From: Effusibacillus dendaii
GTDB taxonomy: Bacteria > Bacillota > Bacilli > Tumebacillales > Effusibacillaceae
Assembly: GCF_015097055.1 (NCBI RefSeq)
Contig: NZ_AP023366.1
Span: forward strand, 658,501-722,500
Length of the DNA: 64,000 nucleotides
Direction of reading: 5' to 3'
The notes under the pieces were generated by a model. That model was not told where the DNA came from. It did not search any database and saw nothing but the letters and a program-made list of their open reading frames with translations. Below are positions 1 to 8,392 of this stretch, one piece after another (the stretch's first letter is position 1; the number at the start of each line of letters is the position of its first letter). Made by a program: the position numbers and the translations under genes.

Positions 1-2
1 CA

Positions 3-1196
3 GGTCCACTGGTCCATCCGGAGTCTGACGGATGTTGGGAGTCGGCATGGCGACGCATACACAAACCTGCGGTCTGTAAAGACCCGCAACTGCACAGCTT
101 CTCCTCCACTGCGGGAGCGTTGTTGGCAAATGTGATCGTGTTTGAATTGCTAAAAACGGTTACGAAAATTGCCAAATCGGAATTGATGAATAAACTGTTC
201 CTGCTAGATTTGGAGACATTGGAAGGAAACTGGCATTCGTTCAACCCCCATCCCCTGGTAACCGGACATGCGGCTGTCGAAAGGATGGAGGATCTCGATT
301 TCCGGTTCGAACTGAATTTGATCAATCGTGGATCGAACGGATTGCTTCCCTACTTCAACCAATTAACATCGGCGGAAACAGGGATTTTCCATGTCTGGGA
401 GGAGGGGGATTTGAAGCAACTTCCTTTGGCTCAGTGCCGCGTACAATCATCCGACCCGCTGTCAGAGGGACCGGCAGAACTGTTACCGGAGATTGTCTGT
501 ACGGGTTTAACACATGAAGAGGCACGGCGGGAAGCGGGGTTAACCGGAATTGAAGTGTATGCGTCACGAATGGTCGATCTGCTCATATCGAAGCTTCGGC
601 CCCATCAGGAAGAATTTGTCGGTGTGGGAGCAGGGGAAACAGTTGCAGAAGGGGTTTGCCGTGGGTTGCAAAAATGTTTGGTTGAGGAACTGGGGAAGCA
701 ACTAGTGGTTCAGAACCCTATTGTCTTTCAGGTGCAATTAAGTAACGTAAGAGATAATGGTTGTCGTTTCTATTTACAGGCATTGACCGAGATGCAGGGG
801 GAACCGATCATTGGGTTGGGAGAAGAATTATATGGGTTCCCGGTGGTGTGGGTAGGTACGAATGGCCGCTGGTATGGCAGTGTTGGCTTGAATGTGACGA
901 AGGCGTTGCGGAACGCATTGCAACAGGCTTTGCTGAAGGAACAAAATCAAGAGGCGTACCTTATGCCGCAATCGTTGGTGACTTCGTCCGTGCATTTGGA
1001 AGAAAGGGGTTCACAAACTCTTATGATCCCCTCGTATAAAGAGGGGGAACACTCGGAGGTTTTACAGTCTGCCCTGCAAACGTTGAAAAATAACAAGAAG
1101 CGACTTTTAGTCTTTGATATGGCGGTGGAACCGTTTTTTAAACAGGAACTTGCAGGAGTTTTCGGAGTTATTGTACGAGAGGAGGAATCCTGTTGA
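3..1196 (+). CDS. ThiF-like TOMM (thiazole-containing bacteriocin) maturation protein, 5' end outside window
   Basis: The frame is open from base 3 with no stop, so the gene starts before the window; a methionine-type start near 120 is internal. Visible features are a segment with LANVIVFELLK and LFLLDLETLEGNWHSFNPHP, which I recognise as typical of the ThiF-like 'putative thiazole-containing bacteriocin maturation protein' family that accompanies cyclodehydratases in Bacillus heterocycloanthracin-type clusters. Family members are roughly 600 or more residues, so about the C-terminal 400 are here. The stop overlaps the TTG start of the YcaO gene by 4 bp, indicating translational coupling. Its likely role is binding or presenting the precursor leader peptide to the cyclodehydratase; that role is inferred from the family and neighbours. 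Confidence 0.7.
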   Translation, partial: GPLVHPESDGCWESAWRRIHKPAVCKDPQLHSFSSTAGALLANVIVFELLKTVTKIAKSELMNKLFLLDLETLEGNWHSFNPHPLVTGHAAVERMEDLDFRFELNLINRGSNGLLPYFNQLTSAETGIFHVWEEGDLKQLPLAQCRVQSSDPLSEGPAELLPEIVCTGLTHEEARREAGLTGIEVYASRMVDLLISKLRPHQEEFVGVGAGETVAEGVCRGLQKCLVEELGKQLVVQNPIVFQVQLSNVRDNGCRFYLQALTEMQGEPIIGLGEELYGFPVVWVGTNGRWYGSVGLNVTKALRNALQQALLKEQNQEAYLMPQSLVTSSVHLEERGSQTLMIPSYKEGEHSEVLQSALQTLKNNKKRLLVFDMAVEPFFKQELAGVFGVIVREEESC

Positions 1197-3136
1197 GTTC
1201 TGCTGTGACTATTGTTGGAGAAGGGCTTTTGGCTGACTTCGTGTACGCACAACTTTCTGATGAATACCGGGTCATTCGTCGGACGGATTTCAAGGCAGGA
1301 AGATTGAATAGAACGGATTTGGTTCTGGTATTGCATGATGCCTGGAACCCCTCCTTTCATAAGCAGGCGGAAGATATGCTGCAGCCCATTGGGATCCCGT
1401 GGCTTCGCGGTTTTGTTTTATTTGGAGAGGGCGTGATCGGACCACTGGTTCGCCCAGGTATGTCGGGGTGCTCCCAATGTGCGGACATGCGGCAGCTCAT
1501 GGCGGGACACGACCGCAAGGAGATGTGGGAGTTGCAAAAGAAAGTAACGACCCATGGGGGAATACGGCGTGACCAGTGGGCGTCGCGCACGGGGCTTTTG
1601 TACATGGCACACCTGGTTGTGGCTGAGGTACAGAAGGTGTTGCAAAACAACAGGGCCTACTTGGAAGGGCAGGTGATTTTAATCAACCTGAATACGTTAA
1701 AGAGTTCACGTCACTTTTTTCTGCCCGATCCACTGTGTCCCGTTTGTAGTCGATTACCCGACGATTCACCGATAGCGGCTCGAATTTCACTGCAACCAAG
1801 TCCGAAAATCCACGCAAACAGTTACCGTTGCCGTTCGATGGATGATCTGAAGGATGTTTTGGTCAAAGATTATCTGGATTACCGGACTGGCTTTTTGAAT
1901 GGGAAAATGCATGACCTTGTGTCACCGTTTGCCGGTGTAAGTGTGAATCTGCCGTTGCTTATGGGGGACGAGGCCACAGCTGGCCGGACTCATTCATATG
2001 CGGACAGCGAGTTGACTGCTATCTTGGAGGGCTTGGAGAGATATTGCGGCCTGACACCCCGTGGAAAGCGGACGGTAATCCACGATAGTTTTCACAATCT
2101 GGCGAATCAAGCGCTTAGCCCTGTTAAAGTAGGCGTACACGCAAAGGAACAGTATTCGCAGCCTGGTTTTCCGTTCAAACCGTTTGATCCGGATCGTCCC
2201 ATCGATTGGGTATGGGGATATTCGTTTTTGCAAGAACGTTCGATTCTGGTTCCGGAATTGCTTGCCTATTACAGCTTAGGTTGCGGGGATGGCTTCGTTT
2301 ATGAAACTTCCAACGGATGCGCGATAGGTGGAAGTCTGGAGGAGGCTATTTTCTACGGCATTATGGAAGTGGTGGAACGTGATTCATTCCTTATGACCTG
2401 GTACGCGCAACTTCCTCTCCCACGTCTTGACCCTGATTCCGTTATGGATCTGGAATTGCGGTTGATGATCGATCGCCTACAAGCGGTAGCGGGTTATGAT
2501 CTGTATTTATTTGACTCCACGATGGAGAACGGGATTCCAAGTGTTTGGACTTTGGCGAAAAACAGGAAACAAAAGGGAGTGAATCTCATCTGTGCGGCCG
2601 GTGCTCATCTGGACCCCGTTCATGCAGTGAAAAGTGCGATACATGAGGTAGCCGGGATGCTGCTCACTCTTGACGAGAAATTTGAATCGAACCGAGCAGA
2701 GTGTCTTAGAATGCTTCATGACCCGTCCCTGGTGCAGAAGATGGAGGACCATTCCATGCTGTACAGTTTGCCGGAAGCGGAGGAGCGACTGCAATTTTTG
2801 CTGAATGAAAATCGACCTATGCGAACATTTGACGAGCAATTCAAGCCGAAGGCGCGGCATACGGATCTGACCGATGATTTGAGGGACATTATCCAGACGT
2901 TTCGCCGATTACATCTCGACGTGATAGTAGTGAACCAGACAACACCGGAAATCAGTAGAAACGGATTGTACTGTGTAAAAGTTCTGATTCCGGGGATGAT
3001 GCCAATGACGTTCGGACATCACCTTACCCGTTTGACAGGTCTGGAGAGAGTGTTTAGGGTGCCAGTGGACCTCGGGTATGCTGAACAACCCTTAACGCTT
3101 GAACAGCTCAATCCACACCCACATCCGTTTCCATAA
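1193..3136 (+). CDS. Fused E1-like/YcaO TOMM cyclodehydratase
   Basis: This 647-residue protein installs azoline rings from Cys/Ser/Thr in a precursor peptide using ATP. Residues 1-180 form an E1-like leader-binding half with a four-cysteine zinc site (C93, C96, C182, C185). Residues from about 240 on are a YcaO domain with the paired acidic ATP-binding helices (SYADSELTAILEGLERY and GGSLEEAIFYGIMEVVERD). The C terminus ends in the proline-rich LNPHPHPFP tail typical of active YcaO cyclodehydratases. The start is TTG, preceded by GGAGGAAT and overlapping the upstream stop by 4 bp. Both reading frame and motifs look intact, unlike the following dehydrogenase gene. Confidence 0.92.
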   Translation: MSSAVTIVGEGLLADFVYAQLSDEYRVIRRTDFKAGRLNRTDLVLVLHDAWNPSFHKQAEDMLQPIGIPWLRGFVLFGEGVIGPLVRPGMSGCSQCADMRQLMAGHDRKEMWELQKKVTTHGGIRRDQWASRTGLLYMAHLVVAEVQKVLQNNRAYLEGQVILINLNTLKSSRHFFLPDPLCPVCSRLPDDSPIAARISLQPSPKIHANSYRCRSMDDLKDVLVKDYLDYRTGFLNGKMHDLVSPFAGVSVNLPLLMGDEATAGRTHSYADSELTAILEGLERYCGLTPRGKRTVIHDSFHNLANQALSPVKVGVHAKEQYSQPGFPFKPFDPDRPIDWVWGYSFLQERSILVPELLAYYSLGCGDGFVYETSNGCAIGGSLEEAIFYGIMEVVERDSFLMTWYAQLPLPRLDPDSVMDLELRLMIDRLQAVAGYDLYLFDSTMENGIPSVWTLAKNRKQKGVNLICAAGAHLDPVHAVKSAIHEVAGMLLTLDEKFESNRAECLRMLHDPSLVQKMEDHSMLYSLPEAEERLQFLLNENRPMRTFDEQFKPKARHTDLTDDLRDIIQTFRRLHLDVIVVNQTTPEISRNGLYCVKVLIPGMMPMTFGHHLTRLTGLERVFRVPVDLGYAEQPLTLEQLNPHPHPFP

Positions 3137-3158
3137 ACCGATTCTAGGAGGAGGAAAG

Positions 3159-4740
3159 ATGAGTCTGGAGGCATTTTTGCAAAAACTGCATTTTGACCCT
3201 GACAACATCCGACCACGGGATTGGGAAGTGGATTGGGAAGACGCACCGCTTACGTATAAGCTCTACCGCGGATTGCCTGTTTTTTCCGCTCTCCCCTGAA
3301 GTGCCACTGACACTGGAAGGACAGCAATCAAGCACCAAGCCCGATCTACACGTAATCGGTGGTTTTCTCTGGTACGTATTTGGACTCGCTCAACTCTGCC
3401 AGTCGGTCTTTGACCTTGAATCTGCGGAACAAGGGACCGGTCTAATGCAATCGTACCGGCGATTTGTTCCCTCAGGAGGGGGGGTGTATCCAAGCGAATT
3501 ATACGTGTATCTGAAGATACAGGATTTGCCTTCCGGAGTGTACCATTATGATGTGGCACACCATCGCTTGGTGTTATTACGTGAAGGCAATTTCGATTCA
3601 TATCTTGCCCGGGCGCTTGGTAATCGCTGCGAAATGTCGGAGTGTTTTGGCACTGTCTTTGTGTCGACAATGTTTTGGAAGAATTTTTTTAAATATCATA
3701 ACTTTGCCTACCGCCTGCAAGGACTGGATGCTGGAGCTCTGATTGGACAGTTGCTGGAAGTCTCGAAAAGGTTTCGGTTCGAATCGGGGGTATATTTTCA
3801 GTTTCTTGATCGGGCCGTAAACCATCTGCTCGGGCTATCCGAGCAAGAAGAGAGCGTTTACGCAGTTATTCCGCTCTCGGTAGAGCCAGCAACCACTTGG
3901 TTTACAGAGGAGAGTGACAGAAACGGGATTGTCTTCGCTACCGAATTGTGCCGTGAGTTAACTCCTGTTCGCCATGATCAATATGTCCGATCCCGTAGGG
4001 TTTTTCAGTATCCGATGCTGATCAGAATGAATGAAGCGTCTTTGCTGGAATCACAGCGGTCGTTTCGGCAGATCAAGGAAGAAAAAAGAGATTACTGTGA
4101 AGGTGAGGTGATAGCTCTGCCCAGCGTGAAACGCCTGTCGTATGATTTAGCGTCAATCACACGAAAGCGGTACTCACCAGATACGGAATTCTTTATGAAC
4201 GAAGTAAGCCAAGAACAACTGTCAGCTCTGTTGCAAGAAGCAACGAGTTCTTTCTCATACCGAAATGATTTGGATAGACCTTATGCAAAGCCCGAACCTC
4301 GTGTTTCATTGTATGGCTGTTTGTATAACGCCGAAGGCATTCCCAATGGTGCATACCACTATGACAGCGCTAATCATGCTCTGCGACAGGTACGTCTCGG
4401 GGATCATCGTCTCCAGCTTCAACAGGCAATGTCTCTGGGAAATGTAAATCTGTTCCAAGTACCGCTGTGTTTGCATGTGGCAGGAGACCAGAACCACTTG
4501 AAAACAGTATTGGGATACAGAGGATATCGCATCCAACAAATGGAAGCGGGTATGCTTGTACAGCGTTTACTGCTGACAGCGTCTGCCATCGGGATAGGAG
4601 GTCGCCCACTCCTCGGATTTGATGTGAGCACTTGTGATGAGATATATAGGATGGTTACTAAGCAGGAAACCAGCTTGATCCAAATCCCGGTCGGCCCCCA
4701 GCGTGTTCGCCCCTGGTTGCAGGGAAGTTTGCATGGCTAG
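3159..4740 (+). pseudogene. SagB-type flavin dehydrogenase with two nitroreductase domains, frameshifted near the N terminus
   Basis: SagB-type enzymes use FMN to oxidise azolines to azoles. The natural start is ATG 3159 behind AGGAGGAAAG. That frame reads through TYKLYRGLPVF and then stops at 3299, while the homologous continuation FPLSPEVPLTLEG lies in the next frame from about 3286 to 4740. Removing one T from the T6 run at 3280-3285 joins them into a protein of about 526 residues. The body contains two nitroreductase-like halves (around residues 60-250 and 340-520; RGYRIQQMEAGMLVQRL in the second). The shift may be a real null mutation, slippage-corrected expression, or an assembly error; sequence alone cannot tell. 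Confidence 0.85.
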
Positions 4741-4756
4741 AGGAGGAAGTTGACAC

Positions 4757-4810
4757 ATGCTAGGGCGAATAAGGAGAAAGTGGTTCTCTACACAGGTAAA
4801 TAGTGAATAG
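4757..4810 (+). other. 17-codon micro-ORF with strong ribosome site behind the sagB gene
   Basis: AGGAGGAAG at 4741-4749 is well spaced from ATG 4757, which opens MLGRIRRKWFSTQVNSE and then stops. It could be the stub of a lost TOMM gene or a very small basic peptide. It does not look like a TOMM precursor because it lacks a Cys/Ser/Thr-rich core. No homology is recognised. Confidence 0.25.
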
Positions 4811-4927
4811 GATAAATGCAACCATGGGGATGGTCCGGTAGTTATGGTCCGTCCCTTTAAGTTATGGGAAACGTCCCTGGGAATCACAAAAAAAATCGAG
4901 GATTTTACAACGAAGAAAGAGCTCAAA

Positions 4928-4978
4928 CAAGCTGACACCGGTTGAATACCGATGCCAGCTTGTAGCCAGGGCTTTTTT
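4928..4978 (+). terminator. Probable terminator of the TOMM genes
   Basis: A 15-bp near-perfect stem (arms 4928-4942 and 4948-4962, 5-nt loop, two wobble or mismatch positions) is followed after ten bases by a six-T run. It lies downstream of the TOMM genes. The spacer before the T run is longer than ideal. Confidence 0.5.
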
Positions 4979-5063
4979 CAATTTCCACTAAATGGGGTTT
5001 TGACCAATTCAAGGTCGGTTTTTTTTTCTTCTGCTCTATGATGGGTATCAGATTCGTTACTGT

Positions 5064-5480
5064 TCAATCTATGTTTTCCTCATTAACAATTTTAGCAATA
5101 TATTCAGTAATACTCTGGTCCTCGCTTACTGCAAGACCGCTTACACCAACGCAACCGATTATTTTACCAGCCTTATTCTTGAGCAAATTTCCACCAGGTA
5201 AAGCCGTTAATCCTGGATCACAGTAATAGCTTATTTCAAGGTTGTCTTGCTGCAGCCTGGAAAGAAAGACATCCGTTGAAACACCCATCCGAATTGCTGT
5301 ATAGGCCTTTTGTTGAGATATGCGAATACTTCGCAAAGGTGCGCCTTCCATCCGATCAAAGGTTAGCAGTGCCCCCGAATCATCACCGATGGCAATACAG
5401 ATAGGTCTGCCAAAGTCTTTGATGGCTTTTTCCTTTCCAATTTCAATTAGTTTCCTGGCAAGATCCAATGTAAGTTCCAT
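5064..5480 (-). CDS. HbpS/GlcG-family heme-binding-like protein
   Basis: This 138-residue protein has the GlcG/HbpS (DUF336) pattern: an N-terminal helix (LTLDLARKLIEIGKEKA), then ALLTFDRMEGAPLRSI, an ALPGGNLL segment and a GCVGVSGLAVSEDQ turn. Members bind heme or cobalamin-related tetrapyrroles, or accompany diol and glycolate metabolism genes; the exact ligand cannot be read here. A GGGGAA ribosome site precedes ATG 5480. It is transcribed away from the B12-dependent mutase locus to its right, so a link with cobalamin is possible but only inferred from proximity. Confidence 0.75.
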   Translation of the reverse strand: MELTLDLARKLIEIGKEKAIKDFGRPICIAIGDDSGALLTFDRMEGAPLRSIRISQQKAYTAIRMGVSTDVFLSRLQQDNLEISYYCDPGLTALPGGNLLKNKAGKIIGCVGVSGLAVSEDQSITEYIAKIVNEENID

Positions 5481-5746
5481 ATCAGTGTTTTCCCCTTATT
5501 CCATATTAGTCATGCTCCCACGCAGTAAGCGCCTTCATTCTTGATATTATGCGATAGATGGGAATCTCTTTAATTCTACTATTTTTTGTGACAGTTTTTC
5601 AATGATTCTTTTCGATTATAGGTCTGTGTGTTGTTTTCAGATTGGGATAGAAACGGGACATCCTTCAATTTTCTGGTTAGACCTTATTTTCCCTTGAGAG
5701 TGATTCGTAACCCGTCTCGCATACATCATATTTTGAATACTCTATA

Positions 5747-5775
5747 TTGACCGACTTTTGTGTTTTTGGTAACAT
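5747..5775 (+). promoter_or_regulatory. Predicted sigma-A promoter of the transporter/mutase locus
   Basis: TTGACC (5747-5752) and TAACAT (5770-5775) are separated by 17 bp. The start point would fall about 7 bp later, just before the 29-bp palindrome, so a repressor bound there would block initiation or early elongation. Confidence 0.5.
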
Positions 5776-5787
5776 GTTATTAAGCTT

Positions 5788-5816
5788 TTAATACGATTGT
5801 CAGACAATCGTATTAA
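5788..5816 (+). promoter_or_regulatory. 29-bp perfect palindrome, probable GntR/FadR-type operator
   Basis: Two 14-bp arms around a central A at 5802 are perfect inverted complements, with core ATTGTCAGACAAT. This T-GTC-N-GAC-A form matches operators of FadR-subfamily GntR regulators. The half-site ATTGTCAGAC recurs at 7643-7652 just before the gntR gene, which ties the site to that regulator and suggests autoregulation. Confidence 0.8.
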
Positions 5817-6069
5817 CCTAACTAGATCCACTCCTCCAGACATTATGTTTAGTCCTCTCTTCATTCTTCTAAGTTTTAACTCCAAGTAATGTAGTTTCTG
5901 TTTTGTCGTAATCAATTGGACTGCTATCTTCAGGAATTGTCTCGTACAACATTATTACTGCCAAAGGGGGTATGAAAGCGTTCTCATTCCAATTACAGAT
6001 AAGGTTCCGCTTGCGTGGAACCCGGGTGTGGAGAGTAACCAAAACCTTAACAGGGGAGGTTATTCCAGG
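5817..6069 (+). other. Long leader between operator and transporter gene
   Basis: About 250 bases with no convincing gene. It contains the cre site at 5972-5986 and a short inverted repeat around 6003-6021 (GGTTCC ... GGAACC). A 38-codon frame opening at 5974 overlaps the cre site, but its start sits too close to GGGGG to be convincing. Confidence 0.4.
5972..5986 (+). promoter_or_regulatory. Consensus CcpA cre site
   Basis: ATGAAAGCGTTCTCA matches the catabolite-responsive consensus WTGNAANCGNWNNCW at every fixed position. Located downstream of the predicted promoter, it would act as a roadblock site giving glucose repression of the transporter and the genes behind it. Confidence 0.65.
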
Positions 6070-7365
6070 GTGGAAAGGGAAACAGTGAGGGCAGCTGAAA
6101 GACAGGTAAGTGTTCGAAGAGGAATCAAAGCCCGTTGGTGGGTCATGTTTTTCATCTTTTTAAGTACCATCCTCGCTTATACCGACCGTTCGAATATTTC
6201 TGTCGTAGCGGTAACCATGATGAAACAATTCGGTTGGAATGAACAGCAGTATGGGATGCTTGCTTCCGCTTTTTTTGCTGGGTATTTGCTGCTTGGGATT
6301 CCTGCCGGCTGGTTGTCCGACAAGTGGGGAGGGGTCAAGTTTCTTGCATTGGGAGTAATTTTGTGGTCGGTCTTCACAGCAATTACTCCGCTGGCTTGGG
6401 GATTTGGCGCGATGTTGTTAATTCGATTCCTACTGGGGGTCGGAGAGGCAGTTAACTTCCCATCTCATACTTCGATTGTGTCCAGATGGTCCCCTTTGCA
6501 TGTACGAGGACGCTGGCAGGGTCTGAATATGTCGGGAATGGCTATTGGCGTCATGATTGCGGCACCCATTACTACTTGGTTGACGCAAAATTTCAGTTGG
6601 CACGCATCCTTTTACTTCTTTGGGATTATCGGGATTATTTGGGCTGTTTTGTGGTTGAAAATCGCCACAGATGATCCGAAAGACAACCGGTTTATCACTA
6701 AAGATGAATTAAACGAGATGAAGGATATCAATCAACTCCATAGCGAGAATCAAACCAGAATTTCCTGGGGTGCGCTGCTTCGTGTAAAGGAAATATGGGG
6801 ACTTACGTTAATTTACTTTTTTCAAAACTACAATTGGTATCTTTATCTTACCTGGCTGCCAGCCTATTTAATGAAAGCACGCGGATTCACCTTACTTAAA
6901 GTAGGATATTTCGGCATGTTGCCCTGGCTGGGAGCGTTTATTGCGATGAATGTAGCCGGCACGGCATCAGACTATCTTACCAAGCGATACAGTCTTACCC
7001 AGGCGAGAAGAATTCCGATTTACGTTTCTTTTCTTGGCACTGCGGTATTTATGGCGCTGGGAGCATATACACCCAATGAATGGGCTGCTCTGACTTATAT
7101 TACTTTATCGGTTACATTCCTCGGAGTTAATTTCGCAATGTTCTGGACTTTGCCGATTGATATCGGGCCAAAGAGTGCAGGTACATTATCCGGAGTAATG
7201 AACACTTCCGGAACCATTGCTGGAATTATCGCCCCGGCACTGACAGGATTTTTAATTGTAACGCTGGGATCCTGGCAGTACGTTCTGTTTCTTGGAGCTG
7301 CACTTGCGCTGGTCGGTGCGGTTCTCACCCGCTTTATGATTTCTGCCAACCGTGTACTTGATTAA
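6070..7365 (+). CDS. MFS transporter, anion:cation symporter (ACS) type
   Basis: A 431-residue, 12-helix secondary transporter of the hexuronate/glucarate/phthalate-type ACS family. Visible signatures are the first helix ending in AYTDRSNISVV, the loop GIPAGWLSDKWGG (MFS motif A) and LLGVGEAVNFPSHTSIV. GTG 6070 is chosen because AGGGGAGG lies ten bases before it; an in-frame GTG at 6028 has no ribosome site. ACS proteins import organic anions, so it most likely brings in the carboxylate activated by the CoA ligase of this locus. The upstream palindrome and cre site suggest substrate induction and glucose repression. Confidence 0.85.
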   Translation: MERETVRAAERQVSVRRGIKARWWVMFFIFLSTILAYTDRSNISVVAVTMMKQFGWNEQQYGMLASAFFAGYLLLGIPAGWLSDKWGGVKFLALGVILWSVFTAITPLAWGFGAMLLIRFLLGVGEAVNFPSHTSIVSRWSPLHVRGRWQGLNMSGMAIGVMIAAPITTWLTQNFSWHASFYFFGIIGIIWAVLWLKIATDDPKDNRFITKDELNEMKDINQLHSENQTRISWGALLRVKEIWGLTLIYFFQNYNWYLYLTWLPAYLMKARGFTLLKVGYFGMLPWLGAFIAMNVAGTASDYLTKRYSLTQARRIPIYVSFLGTAVFMALGAYTPNEWAALTYITLSVTFLGVNFAMFWTLPIDIGPKSAGTLSGVMNTSGTIAGIIAPALTGFLIVTLGSWQYVLFLGAALALVGAVLTRFMISANRVLD

Positions 7366-7666
7366 AAGTTGCACATAACAGCCGGGAGGATCCACGGAAA
7401 ATGATCGTTTCCACATTGTAAAGTAGTGGGATGGGTAAATTTTTCCGCCGGGTTCTCTCGAAACGACTCTTAGTGCAGGAGGAATATCCGGATTGGGAGA
7501 GAGTGTGGGATGATTTTCATAGGGGTGAATAAATCGGAGATATTCAGGGTGATAGTCTGTTCGAATTCGGTGGTCGCCAAATCTATGTCCGGAGCTTTTC
7601 AAAGAATCAGAAAAGGGGACGCGTTCATTTTACCTTAACTGCATTGTCAGACGAAGGAGATTGGAT
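7366..7666 (+). promoter_or_regulatory. Intergenic region with operator half-site before gntR
   Basis: No gene is recognised in these 301 bases. ATTGTCAGAC at 7643-7652 repeats the core of the 29-bp palindrome and abuts the ribosome site of gntR, so it is a probable autoregulatory contact. Confidence 0.5.
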
Positions 7667-8392
7667 ATGTTTAAAGCGATTCGGCATAAAAAAATATTTG
7701 AAGAAATCCTTGATCAAATCAAAGAGTTATTGATTACAAAGAAGCTGAAAGTTGGGCAAAAAATACCACCCGAACTTGAATTATCTGAATCTTGGGGAAT
7801 CAGCCGTTCCTCCGTTAGGGAGGCGCTCAGGGTTTTGGATGTTCTTGGTATCATTGAAGCAAAAACCGGAGAAGGCACCATCATCAAACAAGCGGATCCC
7901 GAAAACTTGAAGAACATTATGTCTTTGGTTGCTTTATCCAGGGGAATCGATACGATTGAGTTATTTGAAGTGCGGACGGTGATCGAAATGTATTCCGTTC
8001 GTTTGGCAGCATTGAACAGAACAGACCACGATTTGTCCGTTTTGAAACGTTATTTAATCAAGTTAGACGACCTTTATGTAAATCAGGAAATGGAGATTGA
8101 ATCGGATTTTTATTTCCACCGTTGGATTGTGGAGGCTTCCAAAAATAAGATTTTGGTTATGCTCATGGAGATGATTTCCGGTTTATTGGAGGAACAGATC
8201 AGGGAAACCAGAAGCCTGCTGTCTGCTTCTAACGAAACATTAAAGCGTTTTCAGAATCAGCATTGGGAAATATTCCAAGCCATCGAGCAGAAACAACCGG
8301 TTCGGGCGGAAAAAGCTGTGCTGGATCATTTGAATTATGCCCAACATGAATTGGGATTGCAGCCCAAATTTGTAGGAGGGAAGCATGAATAA
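7667..8392 (+). CDS. GntR-family transcriptional regulator, FadR subfamily
   Basis: A 241-residue regulator: N-terminal winged helix (KLKVGQKIPPELELSESWGISRSSVREALRVLDVLGII, about residues 25-62) and a C-terminal all-helical FCD ligand domain with metal-type residues around FEVRTVIEMY and DFYFHRWIVEAS. The start is ATG 7667 behind AAGGAGA, not the upstream TTG at 7661. The gene overlaps the meaB start by 8 bp. FCD domains usually bind carboxylates, so the ligand is probably the acid degraded by this locus. Predicted operators lie at 5788-5816 and, as a half-site, at 7643-7652. Confidence 0.88.
   Translation: MFKAIRHKKIFEEILDQIKELLITKKLKVGQKIPPELELSESWGISRSSVREALRVLDVLGIIEAKTGEGTIIKQADPENLKNIMSLVALSRGIDTIELFEVRTVIEMYSVRLAALNRTDHDLSVLKRYLIKLDDLYVNQEMEIESDFYFHRWIVEASKNKILVMLMEMISGLLEEQIRETRSLLSASNETLKRFQNQHWEIFQAIEQKQPVRAEKAVLDHLNYAQHELGLQPKFVGGKHE

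Noticed and set aside
3193-3285. Alternative start of the dehydrogenase at 3193
   Set aside because: The first 30 residues from there do not resemble SagB, whereas the frame from 3159 does and has a good ribosome site.
5974-6090. 38-codon leader peptide before the transporter gene
   Set aside because: Its ATG is within the cre match and only one base from the G run, so spacing is poor.
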